A DNA stretch of 64,000 nucleotides from Pipra filicauda (Eukaryota; Chordata; Aves; Passeriformes; Pipridae). Below are positions 11,821-24,755 of the stretch, in pieces. The position numbers and the translations under genes are program-made. The DNA lies in assembly GCF_003945595.2 (NCBI RefSeq), contig NW_024104418.1, forward strand, positions 178,193 through 242,192. The letters are read 5' to 3'. Numbering within the stretch: the stretch's first letter is position 1; each line of letters begins with the position of its first letter. The notes under the pieces were generated by a model. That model searched no databases. It saw only the letters and a program-made list of their open reading frames with translations, and had not been told where the DNA came from.

Positions 11821-11959
11821 TTCAAGGTCAGGTTGGATGGAGCTCTGAGCAACCAGGGATAGTGGAAGGTGTCCGTGCCCATTGCAGGGGGTTGGAACAA
11901 GATGGTCTTTAAGGTCCCTTCCAACCCAAACCATTCTGTGATTCTCTGATTCTGTGATG
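11821..11959 (+). mobile_element. CR1 LINE, 3' end
   Basis: This is a plus-sense CR1 3' end: ttcaaggtcaggttggatgg, then tagtggaaggtgtccgtgcc, gggggttggaacaagatgg, aaggtcccttccaaccc and octamers attctgtg/attctctg. Only the last 140 bases or so are recognisable. With the minus-sense scrap at 11693 it forms an inverted repeat (11700-11721 against 11921-11942, 22 of 22 complementary). Confidence 0.92.
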
Positions 11960-14900
11960 GGATATCATGATTTTGGAAAGCATAGGTGTTTCTGGAACTG
12001 AGGAAAAAAGATTATATGATTTTATTATGATTTTTTAAGTCTGGAGAAATTGGAATTGAGAAGATCAGCAGTAAATGTGTGGACATTCTGCTATCACACC
12101 AAATTTCTGGTCACAGATGCCACAGATGAAACAACTCTCAGATTTGTTCTGGCATCTGGGACATCAATGTGTCTAATCAGTATTTTGATAGAACTGTTTA
12201 TCTTGCTGACATTTGTTAAAGAAACTTCTAGAAAATTAGAGATGCCAACATCTTACATGGTTGTAGTGGAGAAAAACTCTACCGAGTCCAAACAGATGAT
12301 TGAAGACATAACACTGGTTAAAAGGTTTTGTTAAAGTTGTGCTCATGACACCATTTCATTAACTGAGCAATAACCAGATTAGCTCCATTGAGTCAGTCTT
12401 GCCAATAATTTTCCCTACCCTTATGATGTGAGTTGTCCATGTAACACAAGAACCATCTCCCTGTTTTCCTGGTGTGTTCTAGTTCTTTCTCTCTAGTTCT
12501 TCTGACTTGAAGGTGGACTTCAAGTCAACAATGAAGCTGAGAAAATGTGTAAGTGCACTGAAACACTCAAAATTTCAGTTCCAAGCCTTCTAAAAATCAC
12601 ACCCGAGTCTCAAGAACCAAGGGTCCATTGCTCTTTTGGAAATTAGTTTCCTATAATCAGATTTTGATGTCTCATATGGGAGAAGCTTAGTGTAGATTGT
12701 CAGCAGAGCTAGTGGACAATCTTGGAGTAAACTTAATTGGTGGAGAGTAATTGCTATTGGCTAGTGAGGTCTTTTGCACTGTTTAAAAATAATAATATGA
12801 CACAGACTGAAGATTCTGAAAACAACCTACTTCTTCCTTTCTGAGTTGGGGAGTTTTTGTCTACCCAAGCTGACCAGCAAGGACAACACTTCAATTATTA
12901 ACCACTGAAAGTATTTTCTAAAAAATGAATTGACTCCACGGCAGGGAGAGGATTATTTCTATGGAGGAACTTTCACTTAATTTCTGGAAGAAAGAGGTTT
13001 TCTTTACAAGTGCACAGAAGAGTCAAATATAAAAAATGTGGTTTTTTCTCCTTAGTGGTCTTACAAGTGTCTTCTCCTCAGCCCTTTCCACGAAACTCAA
13101 ACATTTGGAGGGTGGGAGTCTCAGCTCTGCAATCAGTCTCCTGCTGAAGGAAGGACACAGACTGTATGTGAACATGTGCAGTGCAAACCTCTACATCAGA
13201 GCTAATCACCAAAGGATTCCTTACCATCTGGTGGGAATCAAGTGATTTTACTCAAATGAGTCTGGGAGATGAGTCAGCTCCTGATGCAGGTGTGTAAAGT
13301 AGGTCTGATGATTCACGATTTAAAATTGCCTGGTTCTCTTCCTTAACACTTAAGAGAGCCTTGGGTGTCTGGCTCACATGTGACTGTCTGGAAAGAAAAA
13401 AAATTAAAGGTTAGACCAAATTAATTCCATCTGCAGACACTACTTTTTAATTTTTTTCTTGTTATTTAAGCAGAGATTTGTGGTGCTGAGCTGTTTCTTT
13501 GGTAACTTCAGCAACTTCTCAGTGACCAATGCCTGATGAGAACATGTTACACAAACTCACTCTTTCCTTCCATGCTTGAAGGACCATTCCATTAACTGAG
13601 GCAAAAGTAAATTTTGAAAAGAAAAAAAAATGGGTTTATAAATTAAAAACATCATCATATATGACACTTTCAGTAGATTATAGAAGAATCCTCCACCTAT
13701 GTTGCTGGGCAGGAATAAGGGTCAGCTGCCTCCACTGCACATATTCTAGACTTGTACAAAGTCCATTTTTACATGACACCTCCCCACATATCTTACACCT
13801 CGGGAAAAAACCACCACTGTAGTCTGCAGGTTCTCATTATGACTTTGAAAAAAATAGTCTTTTCTATTGGTATAATTATAGGATGAAGGCACTGGACAGA
13901 TTAGGACATTGGGACTCTCAAATCTTGAAAACCAGCAATTATGACCACAGGGATCTCTGGCAGCAAGGGATATAAACTGGCAATTGCCTGTGAGCACAGA
14001 GGAGCCTGTGAATGCTCTTCTGAAATACTTGCCAGGCTTTAAGCTATTCTTTTATACAGCATTTACTGTAGCATACTGCAAATTTTAAAACCAGGATTGC
14101 AACCCAATTTTTCCCAGAGATAGCCTGCTTAGCATGCTGAATAATGGGGGTTTGTCCAAAATACCAGGAGCAGAGTCCTTTTTCATGTTGAGGTTTTTCA
14201 GCAAGATTTAGAAGCCCTAGGCTTGTAATCTGTGTGTCTACCTGTCCTTGTGCATGAGTGAGCCCGAAAGGACTCTCAACAAGGGACTCGGTTCTAAAAT
14301 TGAGGCTTTGAATTCAACCTTACAGGACACAAAGAAATGTGCAATATTCTGCAGAAACCTGCAGACACTTTCACAGCAGACAATGTCTTTTATCATGACG
14401 TGGCACTGCCTCCTCTAAATCCTACCCTCCCTGCTCTCTAAGATCACACGTGCTTCGCAAGGTTTCACCACTGCAATCTGGAACAACCTGGCTGGGGTTT
14501 AAACAGGAGAGATCAATTATCCATGGCTGGTACCACAGGTGGTATTGGCACAGTGAAAGGGAACATAATGGGAAAGGAAGATCCAAACTGACATTAAACC
14601 AATTGAATATGAGGTCCCTGAGCTAGAAAATTACCTTTTAAGTGTAAATTGTTGTGACGGCTGACGAGGCAGTTCTGATCTTGCAGCTCAGACCATGTGA
14701 GCACAGAACACAGCTTTGGACAGCTGCTTGCCAGCTCGAGTCAGATACACCCCTGGCTTCTGTCAAACCCCTGATTATCTCAGCTTCTCAGCCTCAGAGA
14801 CTTCCTTCAGCACCGAAAACTAAACCCTTGATTGGAAAATTGGTACAGGCAATGCCCTGCTTACAGAGCTGGTCTGTGGCTTCAGCTCTGTCTCAGCCTA

Positions 14901-15269
14901 TCCTTGCCTTCAGCGTCCTCTCACTTCCTAAGGGGAGTCATCCAACTAATGTGACACCTGCTGTTATTACATTTTTTTATTCCATTTGCAATGTCTATCC
15001 TTTCTTTTCTCTGCCTGTCATCTTTACTTAGATGTCATCTCTTTGCAACAAGGATTGTGCCTACCACAGTGTCACTTTAAATCTATTTAGTCCTTAGGGA
15101 CTGCCATCCTGAACACAGTCAGCATGCCCTGGCCCTCAGGAAATCCACAACACATTACCTTGATGAGATGGTTTCCTCCCTGTGCTTGTGGAAGGAGCTT
15201 TGAAGCTATGGGGAAAAAAAAGAATGAATCTTATTCACTGTAGGGAAGGACTATTTTTTATTTTTTTTT
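11960..15269. other. Unique non-coding sequence
   Basis: No recognisable gene or repeat family. A 94-codon plus-strand frame at 12050-12334 contains a hydrophobic stretch of about 25 residues, and a 125-codon frame lies at 14654-15031. Neither has visible splice context or a recognisable family, and both are within chance length. Confidence 0.5.
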
Positions 15270-15432
15270 AGGACCTGGCACAGGTTGGTTGCCCAGAGCT
15301 GTGGCTGCCCCATCCCTGGAAGTGTCCAAGGCCAGGTTGCACAGGGCTTGGAGCAACCTGGGCTAGTGGAAGGTGTCCCTGCCCATGGCAGGGGAGTGGA
15401 ACTTCCAAGACAAACCATTCTGTGATTCTATG
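15270..15432 (+). mobile_element. CR1 LINE, 3' end
   Basis: The sequence runs ggacctggcacaggttgg, cccagagctgtggctgcccc, tggaagtgtccaaggcc, gcttggagcaacctgggct, tagtggaaggtgtccctgcc and finally ccattctgtgattctatgg. Part of the usual stretch before the terminal octamer (gatggtctttaaggtccc) is deleted. The upstream flank is a T-rich run. Non-coding; minus-strand frames through it are antisense. Confidence 0.94.
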
Positions 15433-17753
15433 GTTATAAGAAGAAGCAGCAGCAGGATTTTGATCAGTAGTTCCCAAGTTGTGTCACTTTGAGGTGATAC
15501 AACCCATGCTAGCCTGCTGTGTGCAGATGTTTTTAATGGCTGGGAATGTCAACTCTATCCATGATAGCCAGGAGGGACAGGACAACATCAGGTCAGGCAG
15601 CACTCACCTTCCTAAAAATCCTGCATGTAGCTCCCAGCAGGGAGACTACAACAGGGGAAGAAGTCAGACTGCTCACATTCATCCCCCAAGGAGCAGCTGT
15701 TCCTGCTCCAAGGTACATCAAAAGTGAGAGGCTCAGCTGACAGGACCAGTTGCTTGTCTAATTCAGGAACAACTGAAATAAAGAAGCTGTAATTCTTTTC
15801 TGCAGTTCACAAGGCAAATTGTCATGCAAACAACTCCTCCTCCACAAGCTCATTAGCAGCACTTGTGAAAACCTTCCCAGTTTAATTAGCGTGTACCAGT
15901 GTGGATCAGAGCCTGAAAAAGAGACACACAACCCCAAAAAGGAAATATTTGTCTCCATGAGCTGTGCATCGAGAGGCAAATGAGAAGAAAAACCATGTTT
16001 GACATTTTGAACATTTGAAATCCCTCCAGCTCCAGGTATCAGGATTCCATACTTCAAGAAGGCATTTGCATAACTACTTATGGCTTGGTATTACACAGGT
16101 GAGATAAAATCCATAAAACATTTCATTTCAGTACTTAAGGTCATGCTCTTTCCCTTCAGACAAAAGTAAACTGTCCAGAGTAATAGGTAAAAGACTTTAT
16201 CATCTTCCAGTGGTTGCAATATGAATCCTAAAATCATTACCCTGTGCAAGACTGAGAACTGCTGAAAATCAGTGCACTCATGAAATTAGTGGGCAACATA
16301 CTATGAGCTCCAAAATAGATTGCCTACTTAATTCTTAGAATAATTAAATAAATAAAATAAAACCAGAGGAAAGCTTGACATTGCATCTTCACCTGAAAAC
16401 AGCAGGGCAAGGAGGACAGGAGATAGGGCTTTTCAAGTAAGGAATGTCTTAAACATGTGAAGTGAAATGAAATTCCATTTATTTCTCTTCAAGTGTTTGA
16501 CACCACATAAAATTAATTTTGCAGTTTCTTGATTATTTAAGGTATGAAGAAAGAATGACAATGAAGAAAGTAGTTTTGTAATTTGCCAGGTTAGACAACA
16601 GCAGTTGCCATCTTCAGGGAATCAGTAAGTTTTATTAAACAGATGATGAAATAGCAGCATTTGGTCTTCTACTGGCACTTGTGACTAGACATCACCATGT
16701 TTTACAAAAAAGAGTCTTGATATCTCACAACTATTCTCCATCTTTCCAAACATCGGGTTCACTAAACACATTATTCATAACAATGAAAGAAAATGATGAA
16801 AACAATGTGTCAGTCTTTGGACGAGGCAGGGTGGTTTTTTTATGAAGTCCTGTTTTCAGGCATTTTAATTAAGATGGACTCTGATCCACCTCAGAAATAG
16901 AAAATTTCTTCAGCTCTATTTCAAAGTGGTTTTCGTCAAGGTTTCTGAAGTGCTTTAGTAGTAATTTCCATGTCAAAATGTTATCAAAATGATATTGAAT
17001 TTTTTATAGGCTTTCCCCCACACACATTTACCTTCTTTAACCTTGTCCTTCCTAGATTATTGCCTTGTTAGACGTATCCAGTTTTTAAGATCAAGAGCCT
17101 GGAAAATATAATGAAAAAGCATTATTGATCACAAAATTTCAGAGAGTACTCAGTTCAGAATTTAACAAATTTAATTCAATTAGTATTATAGGGTTATCAC
17201 AAATATATATATATATATATATACACAAACACACATGATTTTTTTTCTTTAAAAAATAGCTTTTCTCATCACTGAACAATACTCATACCCACCTCTGCTT
17301 GTGCATCATGGAACACTTTGATTTTTGTAATTTTTTAAATTTAAATGTTTCTTGGAGCTTTACTTTCCTTCCCAGTAACCGTTTACTACAGCACTTCTCT
17401 GTTTCATGTGCTCTGCGCTTGGACTTCCATGTATTTAAGGGCTGAAAAATGAGACTGCAGAAGCCAGTGAGATACTAACAGGCCTGAATTTGAACAACTG
17501 CCTTTCAGCAAAACATGTCAAACTGGTATTTTCTCTCTAGTTGAAATGAGCTCTGGAAGACAATGGGCTTAAATCTCGAGATTTTCACTCTAAACCTCTT
17601 TCTGCCAAGTGCTTGTTTGAAGCCCATATTAATCTCCTTCAGCACTGAAAACCTTAACCAGAAATGGAATTTGATGTCTTTTTCACTGGAGATTTGGAAA
17701 CAAATACCATTTCCTTGAAGAAAAATCTCTGGATGAGCCCATCAGGTGATGTT
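15433..17753. other. Unique non-coding sequence
   Basis: No gene or interspersed repeat recognised. It holds the dinucleotide repeat at 17203-17236. The remainder is AT-rich with only short overlapping frames. Confidence 0.5.
17203..17236. repeat. (AT)n microsatellite grading into (CA)n
   Basis: About ten AT units are followed by acacaaacacaca. It is a simple-sequence repeat and likely to vary in length between individuals. Confidence 0.92.
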
Positions 17754-17858
17754 TGTCGTGGTTTAACCCCAGCTTAAAACTCAGCCCCACGCAGCCACTC
17801 GCCCTCTCCTTCCCAGTAGGCTGAGATTAAGACAGTGTAATGGGCAGAAAAGGAAGAA

Positions 17859-17894
<36 letters not shown>

Positions 17895-17998
17895 TATCAC
17901 AGTAATGATAAAAGAATTAGAATATACAAAACAAGTCACACACAATGCAATTGCTCACCACTCACTGAGTGATGCCCAACCATACCCTGAGTGAGGCT
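17754..17998 (-). mobile_element. Avian endogenous retrovirus solo-LTR fragment (3' part)
   Basis: On the plus strand this begins tgtcgtggtttaacccc, and later contains gcagccactcgccctctcc, gattaagacagtgtaatggg, aggaagaaaataataat, atacaaaacaagtcacaca and caattgctcaccactcactg. Together these match a common avian LTR in reverse orientation, whose 3' end reads ...ggggttaaaccacgaca. The R/U5-side half is present; the other half is missing after about 17998. On the minus strand the expected polyadenylation signal ATTAAA appears as ATTACA (17836-17841). No retroviral genes are adjacent, so it is a solo or truncated LTR. The identification rests on remembered LTR sequence, not a search. Confidence 0.75.
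17861..17894. repeat. (TAA)n microsatellite inside the LTR
   Basis: Eleven consecutive TAA units, an expansion of the short ATA/TAA stretch normally found at this place in the LTR. Confidence 0.9.
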
Positions 17999-19215
17999 CT
18001 ATTTTGTTTTTTGAGGTGAATAAAAGCCTCTTCCCTTCCTGGCCTTCATACCAGTTCTCAGGCATGAAACCTGCACTTAAATTCTTCAGAGAGCTCCATT
18101 TTTCACTCAGTTTAATTTTTTGCCAACAATGTTGGCACGGCTCTGGTGGATTAGAACACACAGACACACAGGTAACCTGGGATTGAACTGAATCCTCTTA
18201 GGTGCAGAATTTGGTCCTTCTTCATCGAACTGGAGCTGATTGGAAGTGAGGATTACCAGCCTGGGGTTGGAAAACAAAACTGCAAGTGCTTGAAGAAGTT
18301 CCTACCTCACAAAGTGCACTTGTAAGCACAAAATGACAGTGAACTGCACTGTGTAGAAAAGGAAGCCAGGTGGAATTGCTCCCTATATTCAGGTTATCCC
18401 CAGCACAGACTGAAATTTGGGAAAATCAAGCTGGAAGGCCTCCTGTACCATCACCAAAGGTTCATTCTGCTCTCCTACATAAGAGCTCAGTAAGAGAAAT
18501 GTGCCAGTAACTTCATGGAATCAACGGATGAATGAACTGAGCTATCACCTGGGATGTCCAAACATTTGGAAATCTGGAGAATAACAAAAAGCTTTTTAAG
18601 CATTTTACATTCTGCAGTTCAGATCTTCAGAACAACACAGTTTTATTTTATGCTGTACCCTGCAATCTGTCAAGCCAAAGCCTTTCTTTCTGATATCTTG
18701 TTTGCACATTGCAATTTATTTTGGTGCTCTGTAGAGTTAAGAAATGAGGGAAGGAATCTAAAATATTTTTGCTTTCCTTCTCCTCCTTCTCCAAAAATCT
18801 CAGAGTAACTTGTTAAAAAGTGAAGGTTGGGAGGTTTTTCTTAATTTAAATAAGTCAGTTTTAAAATGTTCTTAATTAGGAGATGTGCATGTTTTGTCAG
18901 CCGTAGCTGGCACAGCTTGGATAATAGTGGGCAGTTTTGACACAATCTGTACAGTTTTGCTATAATTAGACAGACATGCAGAACATCCTTCAGAGTAGAA
19001 AATGACTGGTAAAATGTATAATTCGCTGACAGATTTTAGAGATCTCATGCTGTCACCTGCCAGCATCTCTTCTGTCTGTCACATAAGATCACAGCAAAGT
19101 CTACAAGAGCAACACAGCCCTGGAGATGACCCCCTGACACATCACTTCATGAGAACATAGATCATGGTCGATTCCACAGCCTTTTGGGAGCAAGGAAACT
19201 CTTAAGAGCATGAGA
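17999..19215. other. Unique non-coding sequence
   Basis: I recognise nothing beyond short chance frames on both strands. The first part may include a diverged continuation of the LTR at 17754, but no motif supports that. Confidence 0.45.
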
Positions 19216-19625
19216 TGTGGAGCTCCTGGAGCGGGTCCAGTGGTGGGATATGAGGATGGGACTGGAGCATCTCTTTTGAGGAAAGGCTGAGGGAGCTGGG
19301 GCTGTTCAGCCTCAAGAGGAGCCACTGAGAGGGGACCTCCCCCATGTCTGTCAGTGTCCACAGGGAGGGGCAGAGGATGGACCAGGCTCTGCTCGGGGGG
19401 GCCCAGCAACGGCACAAGAGGAACGGGCAGGAACTGATGCCCAGAAAGTTCCACCTGAACATGAGAAAGAACTTTAATTGTGAGCACTGAACAGATTGTC
19501 CAGAGAGGGTGTGGAGTCTCCTCACTGGAGATATTCCAGAACTCTCTGGGTGTAATCCTGTGCCATGTGCCCTGGGATGACCCACTGTGGTCCCTTCCAA
19601 ACTTACCCATTCTGAGATTGTGTGA
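19216..19625 (+). mobile_element. CR1 LINE, 3' region, alternate 3' subfamily
   Basis: The element starts in the end of the reverse-transcriptase ORF region (cctggagcgggtccag, gaaaggctgagggagctggg, ctgttcagcctcaagagg). It continues through a 3' region of another CR1 type (gattgtccagagagggtg, gagtctcctcactggagata, cctgtgccatgtgccc). It ends tggtcccttccaaac, cattctgagattgtgtga. The chain gtccag...gggctgttcagcc is typical of CR1. It is 5'-truncated and non-coding; 166-169-codon minus-strand frames across it are antisense. Confidence 0.9.
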
Positions 19626-22050
19626 AATTTAGGCAGAACCACAAAGACAAATTGCTGACCCAACTGGAGAAGATCTTGTTTCTGGTTTGGGATTGAGATC
19701 AAATGGGATTGAGGGTTAACTGGAATTTTAGGTATTTTGAGCAGATTTGAAGACTTGTAGCTAATCTATCACTTTAGTTGATCTGGTATGGAATTCATGG
19801 CTCCAGTCTGGAGTTCCTGTCTGTGGTGGCAAAGACGTGTGTGTTCTCTTTTAAGAACAGAAGGAGGAGATGTCCTGTGCATGGAACACTACAGGACATC
19901 TGAAAAAATGCTGCAGTGACCTCACTGACTGTCACCTGTACTCATGGTCTTCTGTGAGATGTCTCTTTGCAGAGGAGACTGATCTATTCATTCCCAGAGG
20001 CCTGAGGGCTGCAAGTTTGGTGTCACCCTGCAGACCTACGAGTGTTTAACAGGCCCTACCCCTTCTTTGTAGGGATACAATGGCACTGTCTTGGTGGCCC
20101 TTTCTGTGCTTGCTGATGCACTGTCCCACAGCTGGGTCGGAGGGTACTGCCTGAACATCCACTGGGGAAAATCATCAGGACAGAAGGACACTTCCCATCT
20201 GCAGCTACAGCTTAAAATTGCTGCAAATGGGACACAGGTTGATAAAAAAAATCAGCTCTGGACTTCATCTTCCACTGTGCATAAACTCTCTCCAGATCTC
20301 CACTTAACCCCAGTTCTCCTTCTTAGAATAAGAACATCACATACTGCAGCACTCATTAGTTGTCTTAATTGTCTATCCATTCAGGGAAGCTTTGGGGTGA
20401 TCATGGGGGCATGTGGTAGCTGTGGAAATCTGCTCATTAAATGGGAGAATGCAGAAATAAACACTGCTCCTCTTTGGCATTTTGTGTTGAGGACCTCTCA
20501 CTCTGTTGTAATCTCCATTTGAGAGTATATTACTGAAAGGTTTTGTTCATACTGTTTGTGCACAAGGAATTTAAAAATCTACCTCATCTATTCCATACGC
20601 TTCTTGCAAATGTGATTTAATGCTTATTTTTTTTCCTTGGGAATAATGAGTTTCACTGTTATGCAAAGATCTGTTCTTGTCTTTTATAATCTGTGCAGCC
20701 TTTTCTGCGTGAGTCTCTCATATAGTTGGAAAAAATCACAATTTAAAACCTGTAAAATAAACTGAGTTACAAACTCTGGTTTAAGAAAATGAGTGAACCA
20801 GGTTATGAAATTGCCACAGGCTGCATTCCTGCTCCAAAAGAAATCCCAAGTTTAAAAAAAAGTTTAAACTTCTTTTTAAATTACTTTTGCTGCTGCTATG
20901 GGCTGAGTCAGCAACACTGTGTGAAGTTAGGGGTCTCCTTTGCATGGCACAGCATACATTTACTATTGGCACATCATTAATTTTGTTTCCTATTTAAAAC
21001 ACAGCCTTCAGGAATGGGTATTTGAAACAGGCTACAGAGTACTGGCATTGCTTAAAAACTCAGGGAATTCCTCCAGTACCTAAACTCTGAGCTGCTAAAA
21101 AGTGACACACAACTATTTCCTGCTTTTCATGTGTTATGGATTATATACAGGCTGAAAAGGCTTCTTGTTGGTGTGAAAGCTTCTCTTTTTTCATCTAATT
21201 TTCTGAGCAGGAATGAGAAACATTAACACTTCCATGGCAATAATGTAGAGTATGGATTGGAAGGAGAAAATGAAGTGTCTGTGATGAGAACTCCGAAGAT
21301 TCTGAGGCACAGGTCTGAGTTTGCCTCTGTAGACAACACTGGTTCTCTTGAAGTCTCCTTGAAGTCTCTCCAGAAATATTAAAGTAAATATGTTTTACGT
21401 ACATATTCACAAATCTGTGAGACTTGGAGTTTAGCCCTGGAGTTAGAGAGGAATTTAACTCAAAGATGAATAAAGAAGACTTTTAATAAATAATGTTCAG
21501 TCCAATTCTACTTACTGACTTAAAGCCACCATGCCTGTTTTATTACTTACCCAGGGCTTTAATTTAGACTGCTGGTAGGACTTACCTAACCACTGGCATT
21601 GTAACTCTGACACTGTGTGCTGGAAAACAGCTGGTGGAACAGAAGATCATGTACCATATCTATACTTTGTCTTTCAGAACTCTGTTTGACTCCTGCTCAA
21701 GTTCTGGGGAAAACCAGGGAAAATCAGGACAACTCAAAGGTTGGTGTGAATCAAGGACATTCTTATTACTTTCTTGAGTTGTACTTGTGAGTTTAAAGGC
21801 AGTTAGGACCTGAATATCTTCATTCATACTCTGCTTTGAGTACTTTGTTCTCTTTTCCTCCCAGCATCCAGACCTTTTATCTTCTTTCAGCTGCCTTCAG
21901 CTTTAACTACCTGAATGCTCTGCAGGGAGCCATGAAACTCGTTACAGAGTGATGAGTTACTCTGAAAGGCCAACAAGGAAAGTGATGTGTTTTCCACCGT
22001 CACATTTCCAGGTCCAAAATTAGATGCCTAAATTTGGAAGCTGGTCTCCA

Positions 22051-22067
22051 TTTTTTTTTTTTTTTTT
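22051..22067. repeat. Poly-T run (17 T)
   Basis: A seventeen-base T homopolymer with no recognisable retroposon body beside it. Confidence 0.9.
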
Positions 22068-22308
22068 AATCTCAACTGAAAAACCCTCAGGTAAGTGATT
22101 GATTTGGCTCTTCTAAGACCAAAGGCTCTGGAGACGCCTGACTTCCTCCAGAGGTTGTACAGGGAAGACTAATGTAAGTAAATTAATGTACCTCTCAGTT
22201 CAATCCATAAATCTGGGCTGCAGTAGTAGACTCTGATTGCTTTTGTTAAACACTTCTTTGGGAAAGAAACTATGTCTTGACAAAATGGTGTAACATGGGA
22301 GCATATAA

Positions 22309-22336
22309 CAAAAAAAACAAAAACAAAAACAAAAAA
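22309..22336. repeat. (CAAAAA)n tract
   Basis: Four imperfect units of C followed by five to eight A bases. Simple low-complexity repeat. Confidence 0.85.
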
Positions 22337-23089
22337 GGACATCCCAGCAATCATCTAATTCCACTTTAGCAAGGCAAAGTAAGTTTGTGTTCCATAGAAA
22401 AACTCAAAAATTGCTGCTTTTATTCCAACCTAACTTCATGGGTTTATGGCCATAAACATTCCAATTACTTCCATTTAATGGTTCACTTATCCTCCTCTGG
22501 GCCACAGCAAATCCTTGTCCCATGTCCTTCAACCTGGAAAGGCTAAAACTGCCCTCAGGCTCTGATACAACAACGTCTAAGGTTCCACAAGGACTGGCTG
22601 CAATAACTGATGTGCTGTCCAGGAGCAATGCACGTTAATGCTGCTCGTGCTGGTGAATTATGCAGCACGACTAAAGTCAATCAATAACACTTTCTGTGAT
22701 TTATGCCCATCGAGACACTCTGACTCATGGTCAGGGCTCTGGAAGTGTCAGCAGCCTGACACTTTTCCACTGTAGAGAAATGCTGCTGATCTGAGGCCTT
22801 TTGATTGTGAAGATCGCCTGGGGTTTTTCTTAGAATGCTAATACTAATCTCTCTTCTTTTTTTCACCATAGGTCTTACAGAGATTACAAAACCAGGCCCA
22901 GAAATCATTTGCCCCCTCTAATCAAATAAACAAATTAATCAATAAGCCCTTTTATCTTCGGGTTAAAGGTTAATTAGGTAAGGAATAAGAACCAGACTGG
23001 GAAGTGGGCAGCTGAGAAAGAGCTGATTAAGCTGTAGCTGATGATATTTCCTTCCTTAAGTGAGTGCAAAGAATACGCATACAAAAGAC

Positions 23090-23103
23090 AGACTAATTAG
23101 TCT
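23090..23103. promoter_or_regulatory. 14-bp perfect palindrome with TAATTA core
   Basis: agactaattagtct reads the same on both strands. TAATTA/TAATTAG is the classic homeodomain recognition core, and a symmetric arrangement could bind a dimer. A further core in ggttaattagg lies about 120 bases upstream, near 22968. Function is inferred from the motif alone; such motifs also arise by chance in AT-rich DNA. Confidence 0.25.
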
Positions 23104-24755
23104 CTTTTCAGTTGAAAAAAGAACACAGGGGAAAATCAGTCGAGCAAAACTAGACAGTAGGAAGCAGTGCTGTTGCTATTCTGGGGTCTTTTCTGTATTT
23201 CAGATCAAGGGCCTTGTGGAGTCATGACATTCCTCTGGAAATCAAGTCCAGTGGAGCCACGTCATGATCACCAAAGTAATACTCAGTATTCAGCAGACTA
23301 TGTGTAAAGATGACAGATTTCAGTACACCTCTAGAACTGTGAAGGTTAAAAAGGTGCATCACATGGTTTAAGAGGTGGAAACTCTTCACAGAAACCTCTG
23401 CTGACAAGACAATGGCATTACCCCTTCCTTTCCTACTCCAGTCCCTTCCAAATATACTCCCTTCAGTGTTCAGGCTTCATTTAGTGCCTTTTCAGTGGTT
23501 TCAGAGAATAGAGATAAGCTTGGTCTCGTGAGGAGACATTATTAGCCAGAAAATTTTCTTTCTTCTTGGGGTTTTCTGGGGTTTCAGACCTTACCAATCA
23601 TAAGCAATTTTTTTTTTTTTAGATGGATGTCTGGCCTAGGAAGGTCTCTGGTGAACCACTGGATAGAACAGTTTCAGAAAGGAAGTTTAGTATTAACAGG
23701 TCGTGCTCCGTGTTGCTATTTATGTGCCTACAGGGAAAACAACACATTCAGAAACCCTTATCTTGGAGAAAATTACTTTTGTAAGATACTGAGTAGTTCC
23801 TTAAAAAAACATGCCCAGTGAGGAAAGCCTGAAAAAAACAAAGCATTGTATTCCAAGTAAGAGAATATTGAAAAAGAATGCCTGTCACAGTCAAATACAG
23901 AAGAGAGTGTGTACCTAAGGGGGAAAGGGGAGGACGGGATGATGTTTGGAGCCTGAGTTTAAAAAATGGTGCAGAGGAAGGCTGGAAAAGTCTAGGAAAA
24001 ATCTTTGCAATTTTCCCAGGACAGTGTGCTACTCAGGGACTGTCTGCATGGATTAGGTGGATCTGGCTCAAAGACATGCAGCAATCTTTCTTTCTTTTGT
24101 CTTTTTTTTTTTAAGGAAAAAATAAAAATAAAAGCTCCCTTCTGTCCAATGACTATAATTTCCATCATACTGGGTATATATAGACTCAACTTCAGAAATA
24201 GCACTGTAGTCCTCCCCTGAGTGTATCAATAACCTGTCCATCAGTGAGAGCTCTCTCTGTGCAGCTTTGGGGAACTTTACTGCACGGCTGACATTTCAGT
24301 AAGCAGAGTTTTTCCTTTAATGTGGTTTTAGGATTGCCTCCTTTCTGATGTTTCCTGTGCGGCTCCAGCAAAGCCCCCAAAACATCCAGTAACTTAAATA
24401 GGTGTGTCCTGGCTGCACACTGCTCATCCATAAAGCAGAAGCATTCATGATCTTCTGCTCTTGCCGTGCTGCAGCAGTTACAGGTCAAAGAGAAGAGTCC
24501 CCGGGGCTGTGAAGCAGGTCCCTTTCCTCATGGGAATGCCCTGATGTGGAGCAGGCCAACCAGGCAGCTCTGAATGGTTACACATCACACTTCATGCTCT
24601 AAAGACAGGCTTGCTGCTGTGAGAGCAGCAAACTCTGAACTACAGCTGTGGCTGGATTGTGTTGCAGAAGATGTCTGTAGTCAAGGTGAATGGCTTGGGG
24701 ACAGAGAGCTGGTGTCCCTGTGGGTGTGAGCAGGATGTCCATGTTCTTCTTTTAG

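Larger units (their letters stand above)
19626..24755. other. Unique non-coding sequence
   Basis: No gene is recognised. Notable items are a T run at 22051-22067, a CAAAAA-type tract at 22309-22336, a short tandem cttgaagtctc doublet near 21349, another T run near 23609, and a 14-bp AT-core palindrome at 23090. The plus-strand frame at 20091-20522 (143 codons) has no recognisable domain and is within chance length. Confidence 0.5.

Noticed and set aside
19101..19702. Minus-strand frames of 169 and 166 codons
   Set aside because: Both are antisense to the CR1 at 19216-19625 and overlap each other in different frames.
20091..20522. 143-codon plus-strand frame
   Set aside because: No recognisable domain and no splice context; consistent with chance.
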